A DNA stretch of 10,247 nucleotides from Candidatus Falkowbacteria bacterium CG10_big_fil_rev_8_21_14_0_10_44_15 (GTDB taxonomy: Bacteria; Patescibacteriota; Patescibacteriia; Patescibacteriales; XYC2-FULL-47-12): NCBI GenBank assembly GCA_002773575.1, contig PFAT01000055.1, positions 1 to 10,247 on the forward strand, read 5' to 3'. How positions within the stretch are numbered: the stretch's first letter is position 1; each line of letters opens with the position of its first letter. The notes beneath the pieces are model-generated. The model was not told the origin of the DNA and ran no database searches. It was given only the letters and a program-made list of their open reading frames with translations. The translations under genes and the position numbers were made by a program. Positions 1 through 5,603 of this stretch are shown piece by piece.

Positions 1-239
1 TGTCCGGCGAGCGCTGGTAGCCCAGCCACTCCGCCCGAAGAATTGAGGGCGGAACCGAGCAGAAATTTCCCTTTCCTTTTTTGAATTTTTTAGAAGGAGC
101 GCGCAAAAGAAAAATTGTAAGGGAAAATTTCCGCGAGGTTGCCGCCGTAGCGTTAGCGGAGGCGGGCGGCGGGGCGTTCGTCGGGCGTACGATTTCGTTC
201 AGAGCCACCACGCGCTCCGCGCGTGCGACATCATTTGTT
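1..239. other. GC-rich left edge, no recognised gene
   Basis: I recognise no gene here. The minus strand is free of stops from about 280 to the left edge, but it has no ATG. Its translation is rich in Pro, Ala, Ser and Arg and looks like non-coding GC-rich DNA. Two hairpins are visible: CCGCCC/GGGCGG at 31-36 and 47-52, and CACGCGC-TCC-GCGCGTG at 209-225. The second is followed by a loosely T-rich run and could be a weak terminator for a rightward transcript. The left edge may cut through a gene or RNA on the minus strand, but nothing in these bases identifies it. Confidence 0.4.
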
Positions 240-267
240 TTGAAAATAGGTTCTAACTTGGTACAAT
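240..267 (+). promoter_or_regulatory. sigma-70-like promoter of the small gene at 316
   Basis: TTGAAA at 240-245 and TACAAT at 262-267 are separated by 16 bases. A start of transcription near 274 would give a leader of about 42 bases before the ATG at 316. The position right after the GC-rich block and before a strong Shine-Dalgarno sequence fits. Confidence 0.65.
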
Positions 268-283
268 AAAGACACCAGTATTA

Positions 284-298
284 AACTTTTCCAAAGTT
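284..298 (+). repeat. leader inverted repeat AACTTT-TCC-AAAGTT
   Basis: A perfect 6-bp inverted repeat with a 3-base loop lies in the leader of the small gene, ending 4 bases before AGGAGG (303-308). It could be an operator or a small hairpin near the ribosome binding site. Its centre, TTTTCCAAA, recurs in the leader hairpin of the gene at 9318. Confidence 0.4.
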
Positions 299-315
299 CC
301 AAAGGAGGATAAATA

Positions 316-534
316 ATGGCAACAGAAATTGAAAAGAAAACAATTTTCCCGAGCGGCAGAACCGCTATTTTAAAGACCCAATTGGAAGGCATAAAAACAG
401 AATTAGACTTAAGCGGTCAAAAAACTTTAGTTTCGGCTGGTGAAAGAATTGAAGAAGCTCTTTATCTTTTGCACACCGCCCAACAAGAGTTGCAGAGCCA
501 AAACGACAAACAGAGCCAAAACGATAAACAATGA
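316..534 (+). CDS. small hypothetical protein, 72 aa
   Basis: I do not recognise this protein. The start is well supported: AGGAGG at 303-308 is 7 bases before the ATG and a good promoter lies upstream. The 72 residues are soluble, with no signal peptide or membrane segment. Residues 1-15 are charged and polar, residues 20-60 look helical (LKTQLEGIKTEL, then GERIEEALYLLHTAQQEL), and the tail carries two copies of the hexapeptide QSQNDK. It is a single-gene unit, with its own promoter and an intrinsic terminator at 556-590, so it is probably expressed on its own and strongly. Another reading frame (440-658) overlaps its 3' end but has no ribosome binding site and runs through the terminator, so I left it out. 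Function unknown. Confidence 0.75.
   Translation: MATEIEKKTIFPSGRTAILKTQLEGIKTELDLSGQKTLVSAGERIEEALYLLHTAQQELQSQNDKQSQNDKQ
493..528 (+). repeat. 18-bp tandem repeat, two copies
   Basis: CAGAGCCAAAACGACAAA at 493-510 is repeated at 511-528 with one difference (C to T, synonymous). It encodes the duplicated QSQNDK at the C-terminus of the small protein, as expected from slippage expansion of a disordered tail. Confidence 0.85.
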
Positions 535-555
535 ACATCTATTGCTTATCAGAAA

Positions 556-590
556 AAGAAGCGTAATTCTTTGCGCTTCTTATTTTTTTT
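556..590 (+). terminator. Rho-independent terminator of the small gene
   Basis: AAGAAGCG (556-563) pairs perfectly with CGCTTCTT (574-581) across a 10-base loop, followed by eight T at 583-590. It lies 21 bases after the stop codon. Confidence 0.85.
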
Positions 591-601
591 ATCCTAAGCT
601 A

Positions 602-630
602 TTGCTTATTTTAGCAAATACTTTTATAAT
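602..630 (+). promoter_or_regulatory. sigma-70-like promoter of hsp20
   Basis: TTGCTT (602-607) and a perfect TATAAT (625-630) are spaced by 17 bases. The predicted start near 637 gives a leader of about 28 bases without a clear Shine-Dalgarno sequence. I see no CIRCE-type or other known heat-shock operator. Confidence 0.65.
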
Positions 631-664
631 AAAAATAGTTTTTACCAATTTAAAGTAAATTACT

Positions 665-1117
665 ATGGATTTTTTCCGAAAACTTACCGGGCTAAACCAG
701 GGCAAAGCTAATATTAATGTTAACACCGCTCCGGCAGAAAAAGTAGCGGACAACCAGCCGGAAGAGCAATGGCTGGCGGACGATTATGAAGAAGGTCAGC
801 TCGCTATTGACGTTTACCAAAGCAAAGACGCCATTATCGTGAAATCAACGATCGCGGGCGTAAAACCGGAGGATATTGACATTTCCATTAATAACGACCT
901 GCTGACCATTCGGGGCGCGAGAAAAATGGATGAACAAATTTCCGCTGAAGATTATTTTTACCAGGAATGTTATTGGGGCAGTTTTTCCCGCTCAATTATT
1001 TTGCCGGTGGAAGTTAAGCCGGACCAGATTGAAGCGACGATTGAAAACGGCGTGCTGACGATTTTTTTGCCCAAAGCGCAAACTGCCAAACAAATTGAGG
1101 TTAAAATAAAAGAATAA
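665..1117 (+). CDS. Hsp20/alpha-crystallin small heat-shock protein
   Basis: Small heat-shock proteins are ATP-independent holdase chaperones that form oligomers and keep unfolding proteins soluble. The 150 residues have the usual layout. A variable N-terminal arm (about 1-44) begins MDFFRKLTG. The alpha-crystallin domain (about 45-137) includes the pattern from DIDISINNDLLTIRG to the conserved GVLTIFLPK at 129-137. A short tail (IEVKIKE) offers the I/V-x-I/V motif that docks between dimers. Length is normal for the family. It is the first gene of a tight rightward cluster, 3 bases from the next start, so it is probably co-transcribed with the DUF3006-like and VanW-family genes. The leader has no strong ribosome binding site. 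The family assignment is secure; the client proteins are unknown. Confidence 0.93.
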   Translation: MDFFRKLTGLNQGKANINVNTAPAEKVADNQPEEQWLADDYEEGQLAIDVYQSKDAIIVKSTIAGVKPEDIDISINNDLLTIRGARKMDEQISAEDYFYQECYWGSFSRSIILPVEVKPDQIEATIENGVLTIFLPKAQTAKQIEVKIKE

Positions 1118-1120
1118 AGT

Positions 1121-1342
1121 ATGCCGACGACAAAAGCGACTACCGACAGAATTGAGGGGGAAAATGCGGTCTTATTAACTGCGGCGGCGGCTATCAGATT
1201 GCCGCTGGCTTTGCTGCCCAATAACATCAAAGAGGGCGATGTGGTAAATATTATTATTAATTTAGACGGCGAAAAAACTGCAGCCGATAAAGCAATCGCA
1301 AAAGAGATGCTTAACGAAATACTGAAAAACGCAACGGCTTAA
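1121..1342 (+). CDS. DUF3006-like small protein, 73 aa
   Basis: This small soluble protein resembles DUF3006: an N-terminal TTDRIEGENAVLL stretch, then RLPLALLPNNIKEGDVVNIII, which matches the family pattern of 'DR.EG..AVL', 'P..LLP...KEGD' and a hydrophobic strand, ending in a charged helix (DKAIAKEMLNEILK). DUF3006 members have no established biochemical role. The beta-rich N-terminal part plus a helical tail is typical, and the length fits. It begins 3 bases after the hsp20 stop and lies 5 bases before the earliest start of the VanW-family gene, so translation is probably coupled. There is no separate ribosome binding site. The family call rests on my recollection of the motif and was not searched. 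Confidence 0.75.
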   Translation: MPTTKATTDRIEGENAVLLTAAAAIRLPLALLPNNIKEGDVVNIIINLDGEKTAADKAIAKEMLNEILKNATA

Positions 1343-1347
1343 CTAAT

Positions 1348-3348
1348 TTGCCAGTGAGTTGCTTCGCCCCCCATGCTGTGAAGCGAACAAAAAAAGAACC
1401 CCAACTAAGTTTACTGACTAAGTCAAACGAGACTAAGGCGTCCTGGACATCTCAAGCTAGAGGACGGCTGTCTCGTTTTTTTACCGCTAAAACGGTGCGG
1501 CGGCTACGCTGGTTATTCGCCGGCAGCGTGATTATGGTTATTATTTACCTGACTGCTGCGGCCGTCTATTTAATGCATCAGCGGCTATATCAGGATAAAT
1601 TTTTTAACGGCCTTAAACTCGCTAACGTCTCTTTGGGCGGCAAAACCTTAACGGAAGCGCGCCGGCTGCTGACGCAACGCACTGACGCTTTTAGCCGCGA
1701 GGGGGTAACTATTGTTTACCAAAACAAAAAATTAAACGTTCCGGCTTCGGTTATCGCCCCCGACCCCGATTCTTCTTTTGACCTCTTTGCTTTCAACCCG
1801 GAGGATTCGCTCCAAGCTCTGCTGGCTATAGGCAGAAACGAGAGTGACTTAAAAAACATTAAAGAGCAATTACTCGCTTTCATTTTTACGGCTAATCCCC
1901 CGGCGTCTTTTTATTTAGATGAGCCCAGATTGCTCTCCCTGCTTAAGGAAAATTTTAGCCGGTTTGAAAGCCAGGCCAAGGACGCCGCCATTATCTTAAA
2001 AAATAACGAATTAACGATTGCACCGGAAAGCTACGGAAAAATTTTCGATTATGACGGCCTGTTGGCGCAAATTAAAAATCGGCTTGCTTGGCTGGACAGC
2101 CGACCGGTTAGGATGACTTTACAAACCGATTACCCCGCTATTTACGCGGAGCAAATAAACGCGGCTTTATTGGAACAAGCAAAAACAATTCTCCAGTTAG
2201 CGCCCATTAAACTTACTGCTTCTTCCACTGACCCGCTAGCCAAAGATAAGGAATGGGTCGTCAACAAAGACAGGCTGACTGCTTTAGTAACGGTTAAAAA
2301 ATCAACCGGCGCTAATCAGCTTTTTATCGGCTTAAAACCAGAAGCTTGGGAAGAATATGTCCAAGCGGAGTTAGCTCCCGGGGTGAATGTCGAACCGGTT
2401 GACGCCAAATTTCAAATCACCAACGGCAGGGTAACGGAGTTTAAATCAAGCCGCAACGGCCAAACCATAAACATTAACGGCACTTTGACGCAACTGGAAA
2501 ATGCCTTAGCCGCTGCCACCACTACTCCCGTAACGGCTGGATTAGTGATAGCGGAGGTGGCGAGCGCGGTTACTAACGACAACGTAAATGATTTGGGAAT
2601 TAACGAATTGCTGGGGACGGGCGAATCAAATTTCGCCGGCTCGCCGCCGAATCGGCGGCATAATATTGCCGTGGGCGCGACAGCGGTTAACGGCACTCTG
2701 ATCAAACCGGCGGAGGAATTCTCGCTCTTAAAAACTTTAGGGACGATTGACGGCAGCACCGGCTATCTGCCGGAACTAGTGATAAAAGGAGACCAAACGG
2801 TGCCGGAATACGGCGGCGGGTTGTGTCAAATCGGCACGACTGTTTTTCGAGCGGCGCTCGCTAGCGGCCTGCCGATTACCGAGCGGCGGAACCATTCTTA
2901 TCGCGTGGCCTATTACGAGCCCGCCGGCATTGACGCTACCATCTATAACCCCGCGCCTGATTTTAAATTCTTTAACGATACCGGCTACTACATTTTAATT
3001 CAAAGCCGCATTGAAGGCGATAATTTATATTTTGATTTCTGGGGGACAAAAGACGGCCGCTTGGTAGAACAAACTAAGCCAAAAATTTATAACATTACGC
3101 CGCCGCCGCCCGGCAAAATCATTACCACCGATAAACTGCCGCCCGGAGAAAAAAAATGCACGGAAAGAGCGCATAGCGGCGCCGACACCACCTTTACCTA
3201 CACCGTAACTTACTCAAGCGGCAAAATTAATGAACAAATTTTCACGAGTCATTATCGTCCTTGGCAGGAAGTCTGTTTAGTCGGCGCGGCCGCCAGCTCA
3301 ACGCCGGCAGTTTTGGATGCCCCGCCGGCAACCAGTATTGAAAATTAA
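1348..3348 (+). CDS. VanW-family (YoaR-like) membrane-anchored protein
   Basis: The protein is 666 aa if read from TTG at 1348. The start is uncertain: GTG at 1354 and 1378 are alternatives and none has a Shine-Dalgarno sequence. Residues 1-54 are basic and cytoplasmic. Residues about 55-76 form one membrane segment (LFAGSVIMVIIYLTAAAVYLM), with the rest outside the cell. Residues about 85-400 look like repeated YoaR-type putative peptidoglycan-binding domains. The VanW domain follows at about 428-571, with the signature NIAVGATAVNGTLIKP, a conserved YGGGLCQIGTTVF stretch near 488-500, and RRNHSYRV. The last part holds a Pro-rich linker and a beta-rich domain. VanW proteins occur in vancomycin-resistance clusters and widely in Gram-positive and CPR cell envelopes, with unknown enzymatic activity. 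Here it follows hsp20 directly and probably acts at the cell wall or surface. Confidence 0.88.
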   Translation: MPVSCFAPHAVKRTKKEPQLSLLTKSNETKASWTSQARGRLSRFFTAKTVRRLRWLFAGSVIMVIIYLTAAAVYLMHQRLYQDKFFNGLKLANVSLGGKTLTEARRLLTQRTDAFSREGVTIVYQNKKLNVPASVIAPDPDSSFDLFAFNPEDSLQALLAIGRNESDLKNIKEQLLAFIFTANPPASFYLDEPRLLSLLKENFSRFESQAKDAAIILKNNELTIAPESYGKIFDYDGLLAQIKNRLAWLDSRPVRMTLQTDYPAIYAEQINAALLEQAKTILQLAPIKLTASSTDPLAKDKEWVVNKDRLTALVTVKKSTGANQLFIGLKPEAWEEYVQAELAPGVNVEPVDAKFQITNGRVTEFKSSRNGQTININGTLTQLENALAAATTTPVTAGLVIAEVASAVTNDNVNDLGINELLGTGESNFAGSPPNRRHNIAVGATAVNGTLIKPAEEFSLLKTLGTIDGSTGYLPELVIKGDQTVPEYGGGLCQIGTTVFRAALASGLPITERRNHSYRVAYYEPAGIDATIYNPAPDFKFFNDTGYYILIQSRIEGDNLYFDFWGTKDGRLVEQTKPKIYNITPPPPGKIITTDKLPPGEKKCTERAHSGADTTFTYTVTYSSGKINEQIFTSHYRPWQEVCLVGAAASSTPAVLDAPPATSIEN

Positions 3349-3380
3349 ATTTTTAATTTTAAATTTTTTTATTTTTTTTT
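3341..3380 (+). terminator. AT-only hairpin with T-runs after the VanW gene
   Basis: AAAATTAAA (3341-3349) pairs with TTTAATTTT (3352-3360), overlapping the stop codon, and is followed by T-runs at 3364-3370 and 3372-3380. A stem made only of A-T pairs is weak, so termination here would be inefficient or assisted by other factors. Confidence 0.4.
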
Positions 3381-3461
3381 GTGTCGGCTGGTTTTTTTGT
3401 TTTCTTGGCGCTCCCTGTGCATAACTTTTTTTAAAAAATCATTTTTAACAAATCTTTCCAA

Positions 3462-3617
3462 ATAAAAAAGTTGGCTGTAGCGGGACAGGCAGAAAAATTT
3501 TCTATCCGAAACCTCGAGCGTAAAGCCGGAAGAATCGAAAAGAAAACTCCCCATGCTTGTCGTGCCTATCCCGCTACAACCAACTTTTTATCTCATTTTT
3601 TAGTTTTTAGTTTGAAC
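3462..3617 (-). ncRNA. candidate structured non-coding RNA, about 155 nt
   Basis: Arms 3563-3589 and 3465-3491 are complementary over 27 bases and enclose about 71 bases. The two positions that differ between the arms are G-U pairs in a minus-strand RNA but would be C-A mismatches in a plus-strand RNA, so the minus strand is the likely transcript. A promoter (TTGACA, 17 bases, TAAGAT) lies just upstream. The 3' arm ends in a run of U (complement of 3464-3469), so the closing stem could itself act as a terminator. Inside, TTCTTCCG/CGGATAGAA and AGTTTTC/GAAAATT are competing inner helices. No long ORF is plausible: the reading frame starting in the loop has no ribosome binding site. I could not match it to 6S, SRP, RNase P or tmRNA signatures. 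A small inverted-repeat mobile element remains an alternative. Confidence 0.5.
3465..3589. repeat. 27-bp inverted repeat, 2 mismatches
   Basis: The left arm is 3465-3491 and the right arm 3563-3589. Both carry the core TGTAGCGGGA and end in AAAAAGTTGG on the outside. Both differences are C/T transitions. No clear target-site duplication flanks it. Confidence 0.85.
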
Positions 3618-3622
3618 AAAGC

Positions 3623-3651
3623 ATCTTAGCATGGCCTAATTATTTTGTCAA
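3623..3651 (-). promoter_or_regulatory. promoter for the minus-strand candidate RNA
   Basis: On the minus strand TTGACA (complement of 3646-3651) and TAAGAT (complement of 3623-3628) are separated by exactly 17 bases. The predicted start is about 3617, some 28 bases before the first arm of the long inverted repeat. Confidence 0.55.
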
Positions 3652-3684
3652 GCTAAAAAATTATTTTGCCGTGATTTTTTAGCT
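3651..3684. repeat. 11-bp inverted repeat next to the ncRNA promoter
   Basis: AGCTAAAAAAT (3651-3661) is the exact reverse complement of ATTTTTTAGCT (3674-3684). One arm touches the -35 box of the minus-strand promoter. It could be an operator, an upstream AT-rich element or a weak hairpin. Confidence 0.4.
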
Positions 3685-3937
3685 AATTTTAAACAAAAAA
3701 TATCACCCTAAAACTAACTTTAGTTTAGTTTAACTTAATTTATAACTACCAAAATAAAAGGTTGCTTAAAATTTTTTATAATTACCGTCAGCAGCGCCGC
3801 CGACAAAAAATAAAAAATTGCCGTTATCGTCGCTAAGCCGTTAGAGACGCGACCATAAAAAAATTTTAAATTTATTAACTAAAAAAATTATTGGCAGGAA
3901 AAAAATTTTTAATCTATTGACAAACTAAAATTAGCTA
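3685..3937. other. AT-rich spacer without a gene
   Basis: I see no coding region here. The stretch is very AT-rich, with short self-complementary runs such as AAACTAA/TTAGTTT near 3713-3728. It also has a GC-richer patch at 3787-3853 containing GTCGC (3829-3833) opposite GCGAC (3849-3853). CGTTAGAGACGC at 3839-3850 is the exact reverse complement of 3987-3998 (see the repeat entry). I see no DnaA boxes, and nothing points to a replication origin. Confidence 0.5.
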
Positions 3938-3966
3938 TTGTGAAGACAAAAAATTTTCTCTATAAT
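3938..3966 (+). promoter_or_regulatory. promoter of the small basic-peptide transcript
   Basis: TTGTGA (3938-3943) and a perfect TATAAT (3961-3966) are 17 bases apart. The transcript would start near 3973 and end at the terminator at 4163, about 190 nt. Confidence 0.6.
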
Positions 3967-4049
3967 ATAAGTAGTGGTAAAAAATTGCGTCTCTAACGAA
4001 AAATACATTTTTAAAATTAGAGACAAGGAGGAAAGGGGGTGTACGCAAT

Positions 4050-4094
4050 ATGGCAAAGAAAAAAAAGAAAGCTACGAAAAAAAGAAGGAGATAA
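4050..4094 (+). CDS. 14-codon ORF for a Lys/Arg-rich peptide
   Basis: The peptide reads MAKKKKKATKKRRR. Apart from Met it has only Ala, Thr, Lys and Arg, so its charge is strongly positive. GGGGGTG at 4035-4041 is 8 bases before the ATG and can pair with the anti-Shine-Dalgarno with one wobble. The ORF has a promoter at 3938 and ends 12 bases before a very strong terminator, so it is the only translated part of a compact transcript of about 190 nt. Such peptides are seen as tiny ribosome- or nucleic-acid-binding proteins (eL41 and bTHX are examples of very short basic ribosomal proteins), but I cannot assign it to any of them. A competing reading is GTG at 4039, 7 bases after AAGGAGG (4025-4031), in another frame; that frame runs through the terminator and is less likely. 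Confidence 0.45.
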   Translation: MAKKKKKATKKRRR

Positions 4095-4106
4095 TCTCTC
4101 TAACGC

Positions 4107-4163
4107 AAAAACCCCGCGCTCTCTGTTCCCCGCATTGCGGGAAACGAAGGGCGCGGGGTTTTT
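4107..4163. terminator. strong bidirectional Rho-independent terminator
   Basis: AAAAACCCCGCGC (4107-4119) pairs perfectly with GCGCGGGGTTTTT (4151-4163), and the helix extends 3 more pairs with one G-U. An inner hairpin (CCCGC-ATT-GCGGG, 4129-4141) sits in its loop. The T-run serves the rightward peptide transcript and the A-run becomes U on the minus strand. There it lies 23 bases after the stop of the EndoQ-like gene, so it closes both converging units. Confidence 0.9.
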
Positions 4164-4185
4164 GATTTATCCCGATTACTCGGGG

Positions 4186-5511
4186 TTAGAATAATTTTGC
4201 TTGTTTGTCGCTCGCTTTCTCCTCCGGACTAAAAATTTTAACCGTGCCGTATTGTCCGTCAAAACCCGGCTCCACCATCAACTTTCCGGCTCGCACCCGC
4301 TTAATGCCTTCCGCGATTGCGGGCAAAGTATTTTTTAATATTTGCTCAAGCGGCTGATGGATTAAAATCTCCAGTTCACTGCCGCAATTTTTTATTAGAT
4401 TGTGATATTCCGTCTGCACCTGCCGCGCCGAGCGGCTTTTTATGTCCAACGCCTCGGCAATTATTTTATCAAGCTCCACTAATTTTTTATAATCCGGCGC
4501 GCCGGCTGGTCTAAAACTTAACTCCCTGTCCGCCAGTTCCTCCACGCGGTAACATACCCCGAGCGTCAGCGGCTTTTTGCAAACCGGGCAAATGCCTTTT
4601 TGCTTTTTTGTTTCCGCCGGAGACAAGCGCAAATTGCAAGCGCGATGGCCGTCATAATGGTACATTCCTTCTTCCGGATAAAATTCTATGGTGTAAAGCA
4701 ATCCACCGTATTTACTCTTAATACCGCCTGCTCTTTTTTCAGCCGAACTATTTTGCATAATATCGTAAATGGCGTCGTAACTGATTTCGCTCATCTCAAA
4801 AGCATTGGCTTCGCGCGCGATGTTGGGCAGACTGTGCGCGTCCGAGTTGGAAAGTAAAGTTAAATTGTCCAGCGCCGACAGCCGCCAGTTCATCTCCGGG
4901 TCGCTTGATAGTCCGGTTTCATAAGCGTAAATGTAGCGGGTAAATTCGCCGAAACATTCTTCCATTGAGTCAAAGCCGGATTTAGAGCCAAAAACAGCAA
5001 ACCACGGCGTCCAGATATGTGCCGGAATAACCATAAATTTTTCATTTATCTCAAACAGTCTTTTACATAATTCTATCGCCGACATGCCTAAAATCGGCCG
5101 GCCGTCCGAGCGAATATTATAATGCGCGTCCAAATATTTATTTAATTTTTCAACCGCCGCCAAGTTGGGCGCGAGCACGACAATATGTATTCTTCTGGTT
5201 TTTTCTCCTTGTTTGTAAATTAACGCAAGCTCGGTGGAAAGTATAAATTTGACTTTCCCGTCACTATTTTTTAACTTATATAAACCATTACCACCTTCTG
5301 CGCTTGAAGGCGACATTCCGGAATGTCGCCCTCCGACTGGTTCCAATTCATTGCAAATTGCGTCAAACCAAGCTGGATAAGTAAAATCGCCCGTGGCAAT
5401 TATATCCACGCCTTTAACGCGGCACGTCTTGTCCAAATTTTCCAGAGTCAATTCTCGAGAACAGGCGCGCGAATAACGGGAATGAATGTGAAGGTCTAAA
5501 ATTTGCTGCAT
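4186..5511 (-). CDS. EndoQ-type PHP-domain endonuclease
   Basis: Endonuclease Q cuts 5' of deaminated bases (uracil, hypoxanthine, xanthine) and abasic sites. The 441 aa have the family layout. A PHP metallo-phosphoesterase domain (about 1-240) shows visible ligands H8 and H10 (DLHIH), D42 (TGDFTYP), E94 (STEL), H109, H165 (PAHIWTPW), E198 and D224/H226 (SNSDAHS). A zinc-binding segment (about 284-330) reads YDGHRAC, then CPVC at 308-311, then LTLGVCYRVEELADR. A helical C-terminal domain follows. The start ATG makes the expected MQQILDLHIH. Residues about 60-75 (GRHSGMSPSSAEGG) look like an insert and are encoded by a perfect palindrome (5309-5330). Homologues are often misannotated as helicase or generic PHP proteins. 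It is followed by the bidirectional terminator and preceded by the Bro-N gene 83 bases upstream. The exact substrate is inferred from the family. Confidence 0.85.
   Translation of the reverse strand: MQQILDLHIHSRYSRACSRELTLENLDKTCRVKGVDIIATGDFTYPAWFDAICNELEPVGGRHSGMSPSSAEGGNGLYKLKNSDGKVKFILSTELALIYKQGEKTRRIHIVVLAPNLAAVEKLNKYLDAHYNIRSDGRPILGMSAIELCKRLFEINEKFMVIPAHIWTPWFAVFGSKSGFDSMEECFGEFTRYIYAYETGLSSDPEMNWRLSALDNLTLLSNSDAHSLPNIAREANAFEMSEISYDAIYDIMQNSSAEKRAGGIKSKYGGLLYTIEFYPEEGMYHYDGHRACNLRLSPAETKKQKGICPVCKKPLTLGVCYRVEELADRELSFRPAGAPDYKKLVELDKIIAEALDIKSRSARQVQTEYHNLIKNCGSELEILIHQPLEQILKNTLPAIAEGIKRVRAGKLMVEPGFDGQYGTVKIFSPEEKASDKQAKLF
5309..5330. repeat. 22-bp perfect palindrome inside the EndoQ-like gene
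   Basis: GGCGACATTCC is followed directly by its reverse complement GGAATGTCGCC. It encodes residues 61-68 of the nuclease, within a Gly/Ser-rich stretch that breaks a charged linker between the family-like NELEPV and GLYKLK. It looks like an in-frame palindromic insertion. Confidence 0.85.
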
Positions 5512-5591
5512 AATCCCTACTAATTACTAATCACTTACAAATATACGAATTATCTTTTTTGTCATTATGAGTGCAGCAAAGTAAAACGAAG

Positions 5592-5603
5592 AATCTATTT
5601 ATA
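5592..5603. repeat. 12-bp direct repeat, copy 1
   Basis: AATCTATTTATA here recurs at 6502-6513. The two copies flank the Bro-N gene; this one covers its stop codon. The sequence is AT-rich, so chance is possible, but its order relative to the duplicated EndoQ start is the same on both sides. Confidence 0.5.

Larger units (their letters stand above)
3839..4106. repeat. TCTCTAACG repeat family, four copies in two orientations
   Basis: The motif occurs at 3987-3998 (GCGTCTCTAACG) and 4097-4105 in direct orientation. It occurs inverted at 3839-3850 (a perfect 12-bp match to the first) and as TTAGAGAC at 4017-4024. Within the rightward transcript starting near 3973, the inverted copy at 4017-4024 can pair with either 3989-3996 (a leader hairpin of 8 bp) or 4097-4103 (a stem enclosing the whole 14-codon ORF). 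Confidence 0.7.

Noticed and set aside
1..52. tRNA-like 5' half on the minus strand at the left edge (GGGCGGAGTGGC, then ACCAGCGCTCGCC)
   Set aside because: It has an acceptor-like start and GCTG/CAGC arms, but the D-loop lacks GG and A14/A21 features and no U33 is in place. The rest is outside the window.
81..269. 62-codon open frame starting with TTG
   Set aside because: No ribosome binding site, composition follows GC-rich non-coding DNA, and it overlaps the promoter of the next gene.
3369..3554. 61-codon minus-strand frame
   Set aside because: It starts inside the loop of the structured-RNA candidate, has no ribosome binding site and runs into AT-rich tail sequence.
3917..3922. TTGACA as -35 box
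   Set aside because: The nearest TATAAT is 38 bases away and no -10 lies at 16-18 bases. TTGTGA at 3938 fits better.
3839..4106. CRISPR-like array from the TCTCTAACG copies
   Set aside because: The copies are short, in mixed orientation and irregularly spaced. No array structure or cas gene is present.
4050..4163. Lysine/arginine attenuator (Lys-rich leader peptide plus terminator)
   Set aside because: No biosynthetic gene follows on the same strand; the next gene converges. An attenuator would have nothing to control.
3974..4165. 63-codon rightward frame overlapping the 14-codon ORF
   Set aside because: It starts at the transcription start without a ribosome binding site and translates through both hairpins of the terminator.
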